DNA of 64,000 bases from Pseudomonas azotoformans (GTDB taxonomy: Bacteria; Pseudomonadota; Gammaproteobacteria; Pseudomonadales; Pseudomonadaceae), in contig NZ_LT629702.1 of the NCBI RefSeq assembly GCF_900103345.1, positions 186,001 to 250,000 on the forward strand, in the 5' to 3' direction. Numbering within the stretch: position 1 is the first letter of the stretch; every line of letters begins with the position of its first letter. The position numbers and the translations under genes were made by a program. Below the pieces are notes generated by a model. The model saw nothing but the letters and a program-made list of their open reading frames with translations, had not been told where the DNA came from and did not search any database. Positions 52,084 through 61,353 of the stretch are shown in pieces.

Positions 52084-53058
52084 ATGACCAGCCAGTTCCC
52101 CCAAGCCCGTCCACGCCGCCTGCGCCGCTCCCCGGAGCTGCGTGGCCTGTTCCAGGAAACCGAATTCACCCTCAACGACTTGGTGCTGCCGATTTTCGTC
52201 GAAGAAGAAATCGATGACTTCGTGCCTATCACCAGCATGCCGGGCGTGCAGCGCATCCCTGAGAAGAAACTGGCCGGCGAGATCGAGCGTTATGCCCGTG
52301 CCGGCATCAAGTCGGTGATGACCTTCGGCGTGTCCCATCATCTGGACGCCAGCGGCAGCGACACCTGGAAGGAGCGTGGCCTGGTCTCGCGCATGTCCTC
52401 GATCATCAAGGATGCCGTGCCGGAAATGATCGTGATGTCCGATACCTGCTTCTGCGAATACACCGACCACGGCCACTGCGGTGTGATGCACGGTGCCCAT
52501 GTCGACAACGACGCGACGCTGGTTAACCTCGGCAAGCAGGCCGTGGCCGCCGCCCGTGCCGGTGCCGATGTGATTGCCCCTTCGGCGGCGATGGACGGCC
52601 AGGTCCAGGCGATCCGCCGTGCCCTGGATGACGCCGGTTTCACCCATATCCCGATCATGGCTTACTCGACCAAATTCGCCTCGGCCCTCTACGGCCCGTT
52701 CCGCGAAGCCGGTGGCAGTGCGCTCAAGGGCGACCGCAAGAGCTACCAGATGAACCCGATGAACCGCCGCGAAGCCGTACGCGAATCGCTGCTGGACGAA
52801 CAGGAAGGCGCAGATGCGCTGATGGTCAAGCCGGCCGGTGCCTACCTCGACATCATCCGCGACATCCGCGAAGCCTCGCGCCTGCCGGTGGCGGCGTACC
52901 AGGTGAGCGGCGAGTACGCGATGATCAAGTTCGGCGCCCAGGCCGGGGCGATCGATGAGGACCGTGTGGTGCGTGAGACGCTGGGCTCGATCAAGCGCGC
53001 GGGTGCGGATTTGATCTTCACCTACTTCGCGATGGACCTGGCGTTGGCCGGGATCTAG
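52084..53058 (+). CDS. hemB: Delta-aminolevulinic acid dehydratase (porphobilinogen synthase), Zn type
   Basis: A 324-residue enzyme joining two 5-aminolevulinate molecules to form porphobilinogen. It has the [15 protein letters not shown] cysteine triad (Cys122, Cys124, Cys132) that binds zinc, the catalytic lysines in AYSTKFAS and LMVKPAG, SYQMNP, and [16 protein letters not shown] precedes the ATG. P. aeruginosa HemB, as I remember it, belongs to the Mg type without those cysteines, so this may be a second, Zn-dependent hemB. The gene sits alone, between PhzF and a REPIN. Confidence 0.93.
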   Translation: MTSQFPQARPRRLRRSPELRGLFQETEFTLNDLVLPIFVEEEIDDFVPITSMPGVQRIPEKKLAGEIERYARAGIKSVMTFGVSHHLDASGSDTWKERGLVSRMSSIIKDAVPEMIVMSDTCFCEYTDHGHCGVMHGAHVDNDATLVNLGKQAVAAARAGADVIAPSAAMDGQVQAIRRALDDAGFTHIPIMAYSTKFASALYGPFREAGGSALKGDRKSYQMNPMNRREAVRESLLDEQEGADALMVKPAGAYLDIIRDIREASRLPVAAYQVSGEYAMIKFGAQAGAIDEDRVVRETLGSIKRAGADLIFTYFAMDLALAGI

Positions 53059-53077
53059 AACCACCGCACATTCAAAG

Positions 53078-53166
53078 GTGGGAGGGGGCTTGCTCCCGAT
53101 GGCGGCGGCACATTCAACTTCTTTGTTGGCTGAGCCACTGCTATCGGGAGCAAGCCCCCTCCCACA
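53078..53166. repeat. REPIN (GTGGGAGGGGGCTTGCTCCCGAT type)
   Basis: Inverted REP pair with a central spacer, between hemB and the DUF1615 gene. Confidence 0.85.
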
Positions 53167-53223
53167 TTTGCCTGCGTCGTTTGTGGGGTAGTATTTCAAT
53201 TCCGCTGCCTCAGGAAGCTTTGA

Positions 53224-54309
53224 ATGTCTTCGTCCCGTCTTACCCTTTTACTCTGTTCGCTACTGGTACTGGCCGGCTGCTCCACCACGCGCAACCCGCA
53301 ACAGCCGCAGCGCAGCGAGGCCGAGGTGAAAGCACAGGTCGTGCGGCTGTTGCCGGCCAAGGTGGCCGATCGCGAGGGCTGGGCCCAGGACATCTACACC
53401 GCCTTCGATACCCAGAACATCTACCCCAGCACGGAAAACATCTGCGCGGTGCTGGCGGTGACCGAGCAGGAGTCGACCTATCAGGTCGACCCGCCGGTGC
53501 CCAACATGGGCAAGATCGCCCAGGACGAAATCCTGCGGCGTGCCGGCAACGTGCATGTGCCGGCGTTTGTCGTGCGCAGCGCCCTGCAACTGCGCTCACC
53601 CAGTGGCAAGACCTACGCCGACCGCCTCAATGCTGCGCGCACGGAGAAGGACCTGAGCGGCATCTTTGATGACTTCATCAGCATGGTGCCCCTGGGCAAT
53701 ACGTTGTTTGGTGGTTTCAACCCGGTGCATACCGCAGGCCCGATGCAGGTGAGTATCGACTTTGCGCAGAAACAGGCGCGGGGTTATCCCTACACGGTGG
53801 ATGGCACGATTCGTCGCGAAGTCTTTACCCGGCGTGGTGGCATGTACTTCGGCATTGCGCATTTACTGGGTTACCCGGTGAACTACGATCGGCCGCTGTA
53901 TCGCTTTGCCGATTTCAATGCCGGGTGGTACGCCAGCCGCAATGCCGCATTCCAGGCGGCCGTCAGCCGCGTCTCGGGCACCGAGTTGGCCCTGGATGGA
54001 GATTTGATTCGCTATGGCTCACTGCTGCCCGGCACCACCGAGCTGGCGGTGCGTTCATTAGGGGCAAAACTGGACATGCGCAACCCCAGCATCCGCAGTC
54101 AGCTGGAGCAGGGCGAGCAATTGGACTTCGAGGACACCACCCTGTACAAGCGCGTGTTCGCGCTGGCCGACAAGGCCGCCGGCAAGCCGATGCCACGGGC
54201 CATCCTGCCGGGCATCGTGCTCAAGAGTCCCAAGATCACCCGTAACCTGACCACGGCCTGGTTTGCCCAGCGGGTCGACGAGCGCTATCAGCGCTGCCTG
54301 AAGCGCTGA
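53224..54309 (+). CDS. DUF1615 lipoprotein
   Basis: A 361-residue protein with a lipoprotein signal (lipobox LAGC at about 16-19, then STTRNP). The mature part matches the DUF1615 family pattern: AVTEQESTYQVDPPVPNMGKIA, FGGFNPVHTAGPMQVSIDFA, and RRGGMYFGIAHLLGYP. The glutamate-containing TEQES and the HTAGPMQVS block recall lysozyme/transglycosylase-like proteins, so a peptidoglycan-lytic role is possible but unproved. It ends directly against the convergent DUF4349 gene. Confidence 0.82.
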   Translation: MSSSRLTLLLCSLLVLAGCSTTRNPQQPQRSEAEVKAQVVRLLPAKVADREGWAQDIYTAFDTQNIYPSTENICAVLAVTEQESTYQVDPPVPNMGKIAQDEILRRAGNVHVPAFVVRSALQLRSPSGKTYADRLNAARTEKDLSGIFDDFISMVPLGNTLFGGFNPVHTAGPMQVSIDFAQKQARGYPYTVDGTIRREVFTRRGGMYFGIAHLLGYPVNYDRPLYRFADFNAGWYASRNAAFQAAVSRVSGTELALDGDLIRYGSLLPGTTELAVRSLGAKLDMRNPSIRSQLEQGEQLDFEDTTLYKRVFALADKAAGKPMPRAILPGIVLKSPKITRNLTTAWFAQRVDERYQRCLKR

Positions 54310-55095
54310 TCAGGTGCGACGTTTGACAAAACGCCGCCACAGCCACACCCACAACCACAGCACCGGGAACGCCAGGATCACGAACGGCAGTACATAGCTT
54401 GATCGCTCCAGGGCGTCGGCGGTGCCGTCGACCAGATTGTCGCCCAGGTTGCTGAACATCCTGCTGAACCGTGATGGCTGGTTTGCGCCGTCAGAGGAAC
54501 GGAAGTTCAGCGTCACCCGGTTCGTATCCAGACGACGTTGCTGGCCGGCGGCAACCTGGGTCAGTTCCTGTAGATCGTTTTCAATACCGGCCTGCTCCTT
54601 GCTCAAGGCAATCAGGTCACTGACGGTGATGTCCTTGCGCTTGGCCAGCTCATCCAGCCGTTGTTGTTGAGCCTGCAGGCGGTCCTGGCGGCGGCGTACG
54701 TCGGCGACGGCATCGGCCAGGTCCTCGGCGGTGGTGATGCGCTGGCCGAGCTTGCCGCCTTCAGCCGCCATGGCAACCATCGGTTCGACCCCGGTTGGCG
54801 CGATGCGCAGGATGATCTGGCCGCCGCTGCCGTCTTCGGTGATGCCGAGGATATTGCAGGCACCAAAACGCGCGGTTTCGCAGGCCTCGCGGGTGGCCTG
54901 CATGCGCGGCGCGAGCAGGGCGCCGGGCAGGGCCAGGCTCAGTTCATGTTCATAGGCCAACTGCGCGCCGGCCCGGCTTTGTTCGCCGTTGATCACCCGT
55001 GCGCTGGACTGATCCTTGGGCGAACAGCCGGCAACGGCCAGGGTTGCCAGCAGGAACAGGAGATAGGGTTTTGGCTTGCCGTCCAGATGGCGCAT
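54310..55095 (-). CDS. DUF4349 lipoprotein
   Basis: A 261-residue protein with a lipobox (VAGC near residue 24). A DUF4349 region follows, with a helical QDRLQAQQQRLDELAKRKDITVSDLIALSKEQAGIENDLQELTQ coiled coil and LDTNRVTLNF after it. It ends in a C-terminal membrane segment (YVLPFVILAFPVLWLWVWLWRRF) with a basic tail. It is probably anchored to the cell envelope at both ends. Function unknown. Stop abuts the convergent stop of the DUF1615 gene. Confidence 0.82.
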   Translation of the reverse strand: MRHLDGKPKPYLLFLLATLAVAGCSPKDQSSARVINGEQSRAGAQLAYEHELSLALPGALLAPRMQATREACETARFGACNILGITEDGSGGQIILRIAPTGVEPMVAMAAEGGKLGQRITTAEDLADAVADVRRRQDRLQAQQQRLDELAKRKDITVSDLIALSKEQAGIENDLQELTQVAAGQQRRLDTNRVTLNFRSSDGANQPSRFSRMFSNLGDNLVDGTADALERSSYVLPFVILAFPVLWLWVWLWRRFVKRRT

Positions 55096-55320
55096 TGCGG
55101 TTCCTTGGCAGGTACGAGGGAATTTGACGGCGATTAAAGCGGGTCTGATGGATTAACGCAAAGCATCGGAGGGGATTTGCGTGGCTGATGGTGATGGCCG
55201 TTGCCGTTGATTACAGCAAGCATGACCTTGGATTACTCGGGCGCGGTGCAGGTGGGGGAGAAGGTGGTGGCGCGGGCGAGTGCGGTGTTTGCGGTGCCAC
55301 AGCCTCAGTGAGGCAGATAA

Positions 55321-55353
55321 AGAAAGGGCCTGGTTTTCGTGGAACCAGGCCTT
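55321..55353. terminator. Terminator-like hairpin
   Basis: AAAGGGCCTGGTT pairs with AACCAGGCCTTTT over nine or more base pairs; A-run on the left and T-run on the right allow termination from either side. It would also stop readthrough from atoB on minus. Confidence 0.7.
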
Positions 55354-55380
55354 TTCTGTGTTGCTCTTTTAGTGCTTTTC

Positions 55381-55480
55381 TGTAGGAGCGAGCTTGCTTG
55401 CGAAGATCGCTAATGATGACGCAGCTCTTCTGGCAGTAATCGGTGCCCGTAGATTTTTCGCGAGCAAGCTCGCTCCTACA
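55381..55480. repeat. REPIN (TGTAGGAGCGAGCTTGCTTGCGA type)
   Basis: Outer arms TGTAGGAGCGAGCTTGC at 55381 and its complement ending at 55480. It ends one base before the atoB stop codon. Confidence 0.85.
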
Positions 55481-55481
55481 G

Positions 55482-56663
<1,182 letters not shown>

Positions 56664-56674
56664 GGAATCTGTCC

Positions 56675-57334
56675 TCACTGGAAATGCATTTCTGGAACGT
56701 GGTCCGGGACGATCAGTTTACCGGCGGTCTTGCTCACAATCTCTTCAACGCTGACGCCAGGTGCGCGTTCCTTGAGGACAAAAGCGCCATTTTCGATTTC
56801 CAGGTACGCCAGGTCCGTCAATACACGCTTGATGCAGTTGGCGCCAGTCAACGGCAGGCTGCACTGGCTGAGCAGCTTGGACTCACCGTCCTTGGACGCG
56901 TGGGTCATGATCACGATGATGTTTTCCGCACCGGCCACCAGGTCCATGGCGCCGCCCATGCCTTTGACCAGCTTGCCGGGGATCATCCACGACGCGATGT
57001 TGCCCTGTACGTCGACTTCAAATGCACCGAGTACCGTGAGGTCGACGTGGCCGCCGCGGATCATCGCGAAGGACTCGGCGGACGAGAAGATCGACGCGCC
57101 GATACGCGCGGTGACGGTCTGCTTGCCGGCGTTGATCATGTCGGCATCGATGGTGTCTTCGGTCGGAAACGGGCCCATGCCAAGCAGGCCGTTTTCCGAT
57201 TGCAGCATCACTTCCATGCCTTCGGGAATGTAGTTGGCCACCAGGGTCGGAATGCCGATGCCCAGGTTCACGTAGTAACCGTCCTGCATTTCGCGGGCGA
57301 CGCGTTGAGCCATTTGTTCGCGGGTAAGAGCCAT
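56675..57334 (-). CDS. scoB: 3-oxoacid CoA-transferase subunit B
   Basis: A 219-residue beta subunit of a succinyl-CoA:3-ketoacid-type CoA-transferase. It has [17 protein letters not shown], the catalytic-glutamate motif [13 protein letters not shown] near residue 47, and [30 protein letters not shown]. It works with the alpha subunit encoded upstream. The start codon ATG at 57334 and the stop of scoA are 34 bases apart. Confidence 0.93.
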   Translation of the reverse strand: MALTREQMAQRVAREMQDGYYVNLGIGIPTLVANYIPEGMEVMLQSENGLLGMGPFPTEDTIDADMINAGKQTVTARIGASIFSSAESFAMIRGGHVDLTVLGAFEVDVQGNIASWMIPGKLVKGMGGAMDLVAGAENIIVIMTHASKDGESKLLSQCSLPLTGANCIKRVLTDLAYLEIENGAFVLKERAPGVSVEEIVSKTAGKLIVPDHVPEMHFQ

Positions 57335-57368
57335 TTTATGTGTCCTTATTGTTCGGGCTGGGGGCGGA

Positions 57369-58067
57369 TTATTTGCGCACGGTGCGCTGTTCGATGCGCT
57401 TCTCGAACGTGCCGCAGATGATCCGGTCGACGTAGATGCCAGGGGTGTGGATCTGCGCCGGGTCCAGCTCGCCCGGTTCGACGATTTCTTCGACTTCGAC
57501 CACCGTGATCTTGCCGGCGGTGGCGGCCAGCGGGTTGAAGTTCTGGGCGGTGTGGCGGTAGATGACGTTGCCGAAATGGTCGGCTTTCCAGCCTTTGACG
57601 ATGGCGAAGTCGCCGGTGATGGACTCTTCCATCAGGTACGGGCGGCCGTTGAATTCGCGGGTTTCCTTGCCTTCGGCAACCGGGGTGCCAACGCCGGTGG
57701 CGGTGAAGAAGGCCGGGATGCCGGCGCCGCCTGCGCGCATTTTTTCTGCCAGGGTGCCTTGTGGCGTCAGCACCACTTCGATTTCACCGCTGAGCAGTTG
57801 CTTCTCGAACAGCGCGTTTTCACCGACGTAGGAGGCGATCACCTTGCTGATCTGTTTTTGCTCCAGCAGCACGCCCAGGCCAAAGCCGTCGACGCCGCAG
57901 TTGTTGGAAACCACGGTAAGGTCGCGGGTGCCTTTGCGCTTGATCTCGGCAATGAGGTTTTCCGGAATACCGCACAGGCCAAAACCACCGGAGAGTACGG
58001 TCATGCCGTCCTCCAGGCCCGCCAGTGCTTCCTCGTAGGACGCCACGCGTTTATCGAAACCTGCCAT
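57369..58067 (-). CDS. scoA: 3-oxoacid CoA-transferase subunit A
   Basis: A 232-residue alpha subunit with the standard [18 protein letters not shown] (around residues 22-38), [19 protein letters not shown], and AAGTTG-like [20 protein letters not shown] regions. First gene of the scoA-scoB-atoB operon that converts acetoacetate to acetyl-CoA. AGAGGT precedes the ATG at 58067. The divergent LysR-type regulator lies 134 bases away. Confidence 0.93.
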   Translation of the reverse strand: MAGFDKRVASYEEALAGLEDGMTVLSGGFGLCGIPENLIAEIKRKGTRDLTVVSNNCGVDGFGLGVLLEQKQISKVIASYVGENALFEKQLLSGEIEVVLTPQGTLAEKMRAGGAGIPAFFTATGVGTPVAEGKETREFNGRPYLMEESITGDFAIVKGWKADHFGNVIYRHTAQNFNPLAATAGKITVVEVEEIVEPGELDPAQIHTPGIYVDRIICGTFEKRIEQRTVRK

Positions 58068-58136
58068 ATGCACCTCTTTTATTGTTTGTGGGCCAGCCAA
58101 TGACCCGAGTGTTGCTCCGTCGGATTGATTTGTTAA

Positions 58137-58171
58137 GTTGTTTTTTAAGGTTGATTGATTTAAAAAACAGC
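58137..58171. promoter_or_regulatory. Inverted repeat between scoA and the LysR gene
   Basis: GTTGTTTTTTAA (58137-58148) and TTAAAAAACAGC (58160-58171) are inverted copies with one mismatch, 11 bases apart, in the spacer of the divergent pair. It is the natural place for a LysR operator, though the symmetric T-A core also resembles a terminator. Confidence 0.5.
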
Positions 58172-58200
58172 ATAGTCGCCTGGCCATTTGGAGTTGCGTC

Positions 58201-59106
58201 ATGACCGTTAAACAGATGCGTGCGTTTCTCGCCGTGGCCCAGAGCCTGAGTTTCGCCGCCGCCTGCGAGCGCCTGCATCTTTCCCAGTCGGCGCTGAGCC
58301 TGACCATCAAGGGCCTGGAAGAAGGCCTGGGCGGGCGGCTGTTCAGCCGTAACACACGCAATGTGGCGCTAACCCCCGAGGGTGAATCCCTGCTACCACT
58401 GGCACGCCGGCTCATTGCCGATTGGGACAACGCCGAAGACGAACTGCGCCAGCGCTTTACCCTGCAACGCGGGCGGGTCACGGTGGCGGCGATGCCGTCG
58501 TTCGCGGGCAACTTGCTGCCGCCGATCCTGAAGATATTCCGCGCGCGTTACCCTCAGGTGAACGTCACGGTGCACGACCTGATCAACGAACAGGTGCTGG
58601 AAATGGTGCGCGACCGCCAGGTGGAACTGGGCGTGGCGTTCGAGCCGTCAGACGGTTCGTCGCTGGCGTTCACGCCGTTGTACCTGGATCGCTTCATTGC
58701 CGTAGTGCCGGGAGATTCGCCGTTGGTTGAGCTTGATGAAATCGACTGGAAAACGCTGTTGGAGCAGCCGTTCATCACTTTGCAGCGCCCGTCCACGGTG
58801 CGGGTGATGCTGGAAGAGCACCTTGGCGCTCTACAGATGAAGCTGCCGGTAGCGCTGGAAAGCCATCAACTGGCGACCGTAGGCAAGATGGTGGCGATGG
58901 GGTTGGGTGTCAGTGCCGTCCCTGCATTGTGTGCGCGGCAGATGGAGGAGGCGGGGGCTCGTTGCATCACCTTGCGTGATCCGGTGATCGAACGACCGAT
59001 TGGGGTGCTGACCAAACCCGGTCATGAACTCTCGGCGGCAGCGCAGGTGTTATTTGATATCTTTTGCGAGGAAGCGAAGAAGGGACGATTTCCCGCAGTG
59101 TTATAG
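58201..59106 (+). CDS. LysR-family regulator of the ketone-body operon
   Basis: A 301-residue LysR regulator. The N-terminal helix-turn-helix reads [36 protein letters not shown], and the C-terminal two-lobed effector domain has [27 protein letters not shown] and LGVSAVPAL. Divergent from scoA, it probably activates scoA-scoB-atoB in response to acetoacetate or a related metabolite (inferred from neighbours). Stop is followed by a hairpin terminator. Confidence 0.87.
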   Translation: MTVKQMRAFLAVAQSLSFAAACERLHLSQSALSLTIKGLEEGLGGRLFSRNTRNVALTPEGESLLPLARRLIADWDNAEDELRQRFTLQRGRVTVAAMPSFAGNLLPPILKIFRARYPQVNVTVHDLINEQVLEMVRDRQVELGVAFEPSDGSSLAFTPLYLDRFIAVVPGDSPLVELDEIDWKTLLEQPFITLQRPSTVRVMLEEHLGALQMKLPVALESHQLATVGKMVAMGLGVSAVPALCARQMEEAGARCITLRDPVIERPIGVLTKPGHELSAAAQVLFDIFCEEAKKGRFPAVL

Positions 59107-59118
59107 CGCCGAAATTAA

Positions 59119-59147
59119 AAAGCCCGCTCGAACTAACGAGCGGGCTT
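59119..59147. terminator. Bidirectional hairpin after LysR gene
   Basis: AAGCCCGCTCG paired with CGAGCGGGCTT (59119-59147), with A-rich sequence on the left; the T-run on the right is weak. Confidence 0.65.
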
Positions 59148-59167
59148 AAATGTTTAATGCGCTGTTA

Positions 59168-59497
59168 TCAGCAGTATCTATCAATCACCTTAACGTGCGA
59201 TGGGTCCTTGAGGTTCTGCCATTCGGTATTAAGGGTGTGGAAGACCTGTTCGATAAAGTTGCGATCGGCGGCCGCCTTCTTGCCGACATAACCCTGGCCA
59301 CGGCGGTACATTTTCAGGCGCGCCGCCAGCTCACGGTTATTGCGGTCAAACTCGGCTTCTTCGGTATGGGGCGCCAGGCAGTCAATTTGCACTTCGCCCG
59401 ATTTACCAATCCACAGGATATGGTCGTCGAGTGTGTCTTTCTGCGCTGCGAACATCTCAGCCAATTCATCGATAGTTGGTTGGTTGTTCAGATTCAT
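59168..59497 (-). CDS. Small hypothetical protein
   Basis: A 109-residue soluble protein, acidic at the start and basic at the end. It reads as helical: IDELAEMFAAQKDTLDDHILWIGKSGEVQIDCLAP, then EFDRNNRELAARLKMYRRGQGYVGKKAAADRNFIEQVFHTLNTEW. No domain recognised. GGGG precedes the ATG by a few bases. It is the first small gene on the left side of the terpenoid locus and reads in the same direction. Confidence 0.55.
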   Translation of the reverse strand: MNLNNQPTIDELAEMFAAQKDTLDDHILWIGKSGEVQIDCLAPHTEEAEFDRNNRELAARLKMYRRGQGYVGKKAAADRNFIEQVFHTLNTEWQNLKDPSHVKVIDRYC

Positions 59498-59580
59498 GTG
59501 TAAGCCCCTTGACCAGTTGGCGATCTATCAGTTGGTTCGTTAGTACTTCGTAAGTTGTCTCCGGTTGCGAAAACCGGGCG

Positions 59581-59886
59581 TCAGCGACTGTCTGCCGAAT
59601 ACGGGCAGGGTCTTGAACCTGATGCATGTAGTCTTGCTGATGAACTGCTACGCAATGCTTTCATAACGAAGACAAGCCGCGTTTGAGCGTCTTGTACCGA
59701 ACCCTTCGGGCCGGTCAGCTTCATCAATCTGCCTTGTGGGCAGTGCACATCCGGAAAAAACAGCTCGGCGGTCAGACGAGCTTGTTCAAAACGCTTGTTG
59801 CCAACGCTCCCGATCCGGGAGACGTCTCGATAATGCAAGGACAAAATGTTTACGTCAACGGTTATGTAGTGATTATTTTTGCTCAC
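59581..59886 (-). CDS. Doubtful small hypothetical protein
   Basis: A 101-residue frame from GTG at 59886 with no obvious ribosome binding site. The sequence (NILSLHYRDVSRIGSVGNKRFEQARLTAELFFPDVHCP) is not matched to any family I recognise. It is listed as possible only; it may be accidental. Confidence 0.25.
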   Translation of the reverse strand: MSKNNHYITVDVNILSLHYRDVSRIGSVGNKRFEQARLTAELFFPDVHCPQGRLMKLTGPKGSVQDAQTRLVFVMKALRSSSSARLHASGSRPCPYSADSR

Positions 59887-59975
59887 TACATAAATGGCCG
59901 TGGGGGCGGGAGAATGTGGGAAAACGTGACTTGGGCGTCATTTTTCGGCGTGGTGGGTCGTTGAGCTTGCCCTAA

Positions 59976-60518
59976 TCATTCCTGCACTGTGGGTATGTCG
60001 AACGAAGGGTGTTCCGATAGGAGGTGACGCCACTCCATTTTGAACCAGGGCGTGAATTGCGCTTGCGACTCTGACAGCCGGGCTGAGATTTCGGCGCGAG
60101 TCCACCATTTGATCTCGCTGACTTCTTCTGCCGCCGGGCTGACCACCGCGTCGGACTGAGCAACCAGTACATGACAAAACTCGTGCTCCGCTCCGATCGA
60201 ACCAAAGCGAGCATGATATTCAAAACTGTACAGAAAGCGGCACGAGGCAGAGATTCCGAGCTCTTCACGCAGACGACGAGATGCGGCGTCCGTAACCGTC
60301 TCGCCGGGTGCCGGGTGGCTGCAGCAGGCATTCGACCAGAAACCTGGCCAAAGCATTTTACCGGCAGCACGACGTTGAAGTAGATGACGCCCGGCGCTGT
60401 CGATCAGATGGACCGAAAAGGCGCGATGAAGCTGACCCGCCCCCAGGTGCGCGGCACGTTTGTCACACACACCGACTTGCACGTCCTGTGCGTCAACTAA
60501 TACTACATGATCGATCAT
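59976..60518 (-). CDS. idi: Type I isopentenyl-diphosphate isomerase
   Basis: A 180-residue enzyme that interconverts IPP and DMAPP. The start MIDHVVLVDAQ at 60518 has GGAGG nine bases upstream; a longer version adds 26 residues. Landmarks of type I IDI are CDKRAAHLGAGQLHRAFSVHL, WPGFWSNACCSHP with catalytic Cys66, the Nudix-like RRLREELGI, and EHEFCHVL with its metal-binding glutamate. Pseudomonads make prenyl precursors by the MEP pathway, where IspH already gives both isomers, so an idi gene here probably boosts DMAPP supply for the neighbouring terpene synthase. Confidence 0.93.
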   Translation of the reverse strand: MIDHVVLVDAQDVQVGVCDKRAAHLGAGQLHRAFSVHLIDSAGRHLLQRRAAGKMLWPGFWSNACCSHPAPGETVTDAASRRLREELGISASCRFLYSFEYHARFGSIGAEHEFCHVLVAQSDAVVSPAAEEVSEIKWWTRAEISARLSESQAQFTPWFKMEWRHLLSEHPSFDIPTVQE

Positions 60519-60558
60519 TTTGAGTTTCCTCCGGTGCAATGCACGGCGCTCTGCCGTT

Positions 60559-61353
60559 CTACCCACGTTCAGGGGCTTGTCCCCAGGCGCTGACAAATGT
60601 CAATGCGGTGTCGGTGAATGTTGGGTCGGCACGCAGGTGCGTCATGGCCTCCAGGTCATCCTGGGTGAGTAACCCGAGTTTCAGCAGTGCCGGCCCAGCC
60701 TGTACGGTGGTTGAGGCCCAGAATGTATCGGCGGGGCTGTTGTCTCCGATTCGGCCTTCATAGAGGCGATACCCTACGTTGGAGAGTCCCCTGTCACGCA
60801 ATCGGGCAGGGAGCGTGTCGGCCCAAAGCATGTCGGAACCAATGGACTTTGTCAGAAGTGTGATTCCGGCTTGGGCGACCTTTCGGAACAATGGGTGCGA
60901 GGTTTTCAAGCTCGGCTGCAGGCTTACGTCTTCGATTACCAACCATCCACCAGGGCGAAGCCAGGTGATGGCGCGCTTCAATATGTCTTCCCGTTGGGGG
61001 AGGTGGCACAGGAGCGCCCTGGCGTGTACCACATCAAAAGAGGCCATAGGAAAGTCATCGGTGACGGCATTATGGGTGAGCACCTTTATGCCGGGTATAT
61101 CGGTGAGGAATCGGGTATCGATATCGGTTGCCGTGACTGTCGCGTCAGGGTATCGCTGGGTCAGCCAGCCAGTGAGCGACCCCGCACCGGCGCCGAGATC
61201 GAGGATGTCAGGCTTGCACGGAAGGTTGAGCTGGTCGAAAACCGTTTGGCTCTGTGGGTCAAAGGCGCATTCAAGCGTGCGCAGGCGTGCCAATTGGCCG
61301 GCGTGCTGATCGCCGAGATAGCTATCGGTGTAGCCGGGGGCGGCAGTGGTCAT
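60559..61353 (-). CDS. SAM-dependent methyltransferase in the terpenoid cluster
   Basis: A 264-residue class I methyltransferase. Motif I reads DILDLGAGAGSLTGWL (residues 49-64), followed by an acidic TATDIDTRFL loop and a later DVVHARALLCHLPQREDILKRAITWLRPGGWLVIEDV, the usual UbiE/Methyltransf_11 layout. It does not look like the geranyl- or farnesyl-diphosphate C-methyltransferases I know, so O-methylation of an oxidised terpene or an acid is more plausible. The start overlaps the stop of the synthase-P450 gene by four bases (ATGA), and idi follows 40 bases later. Its length and motifs are complete. Confidence 0.85.
   Translation of the reverse strand: MTTAAPGYTDSYLGDQHAGQLARLRTLECAFDPQSQTVFDQLNLPCKPDILDLGAGAGSLTGWLTQRYPDATVTATDIDTRFLTDIPGIKVLTHNAVTDDFPMASFDVVHARALLCHLPQREDILKRAITWLRPGGWLVIEDVSLQPSLKTSHPLFRKVAQAGITLLTKSIGSDMLWADTLPARLRDRGLSNVGYRLYEGRIGDNSPADTFWASTTVQAGPALLKLGLLTQDDLEAMTHLRADPTFTDTALTFVSAWGQAPERG

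Larger units (their letters stand above)
55096..55481. other. Intergenic region with terminator and REPIN
   Basis: 386 bases between divergently placed neighbours. It holds a hairpin at 55321-55353 and a REPIN at 55381-55480. The short open frame at 55188 lacks a ribosome binding site and a recognisable product, so no gene is reported. Confidence 0.6.

Noticed and set aside
55188..55385. A 65-codon frame before the terminator at 55321
   Set aside because: Runs into the hairpin, lacks a ribosome binding site, and is Gly-rich without a pattern.
60559..61353. Geranyl-diphosphate 2-methyltransferase as the identity of the cluster methyltransferase
   Set aside because: The motifs and length do not fit that family as I know it.
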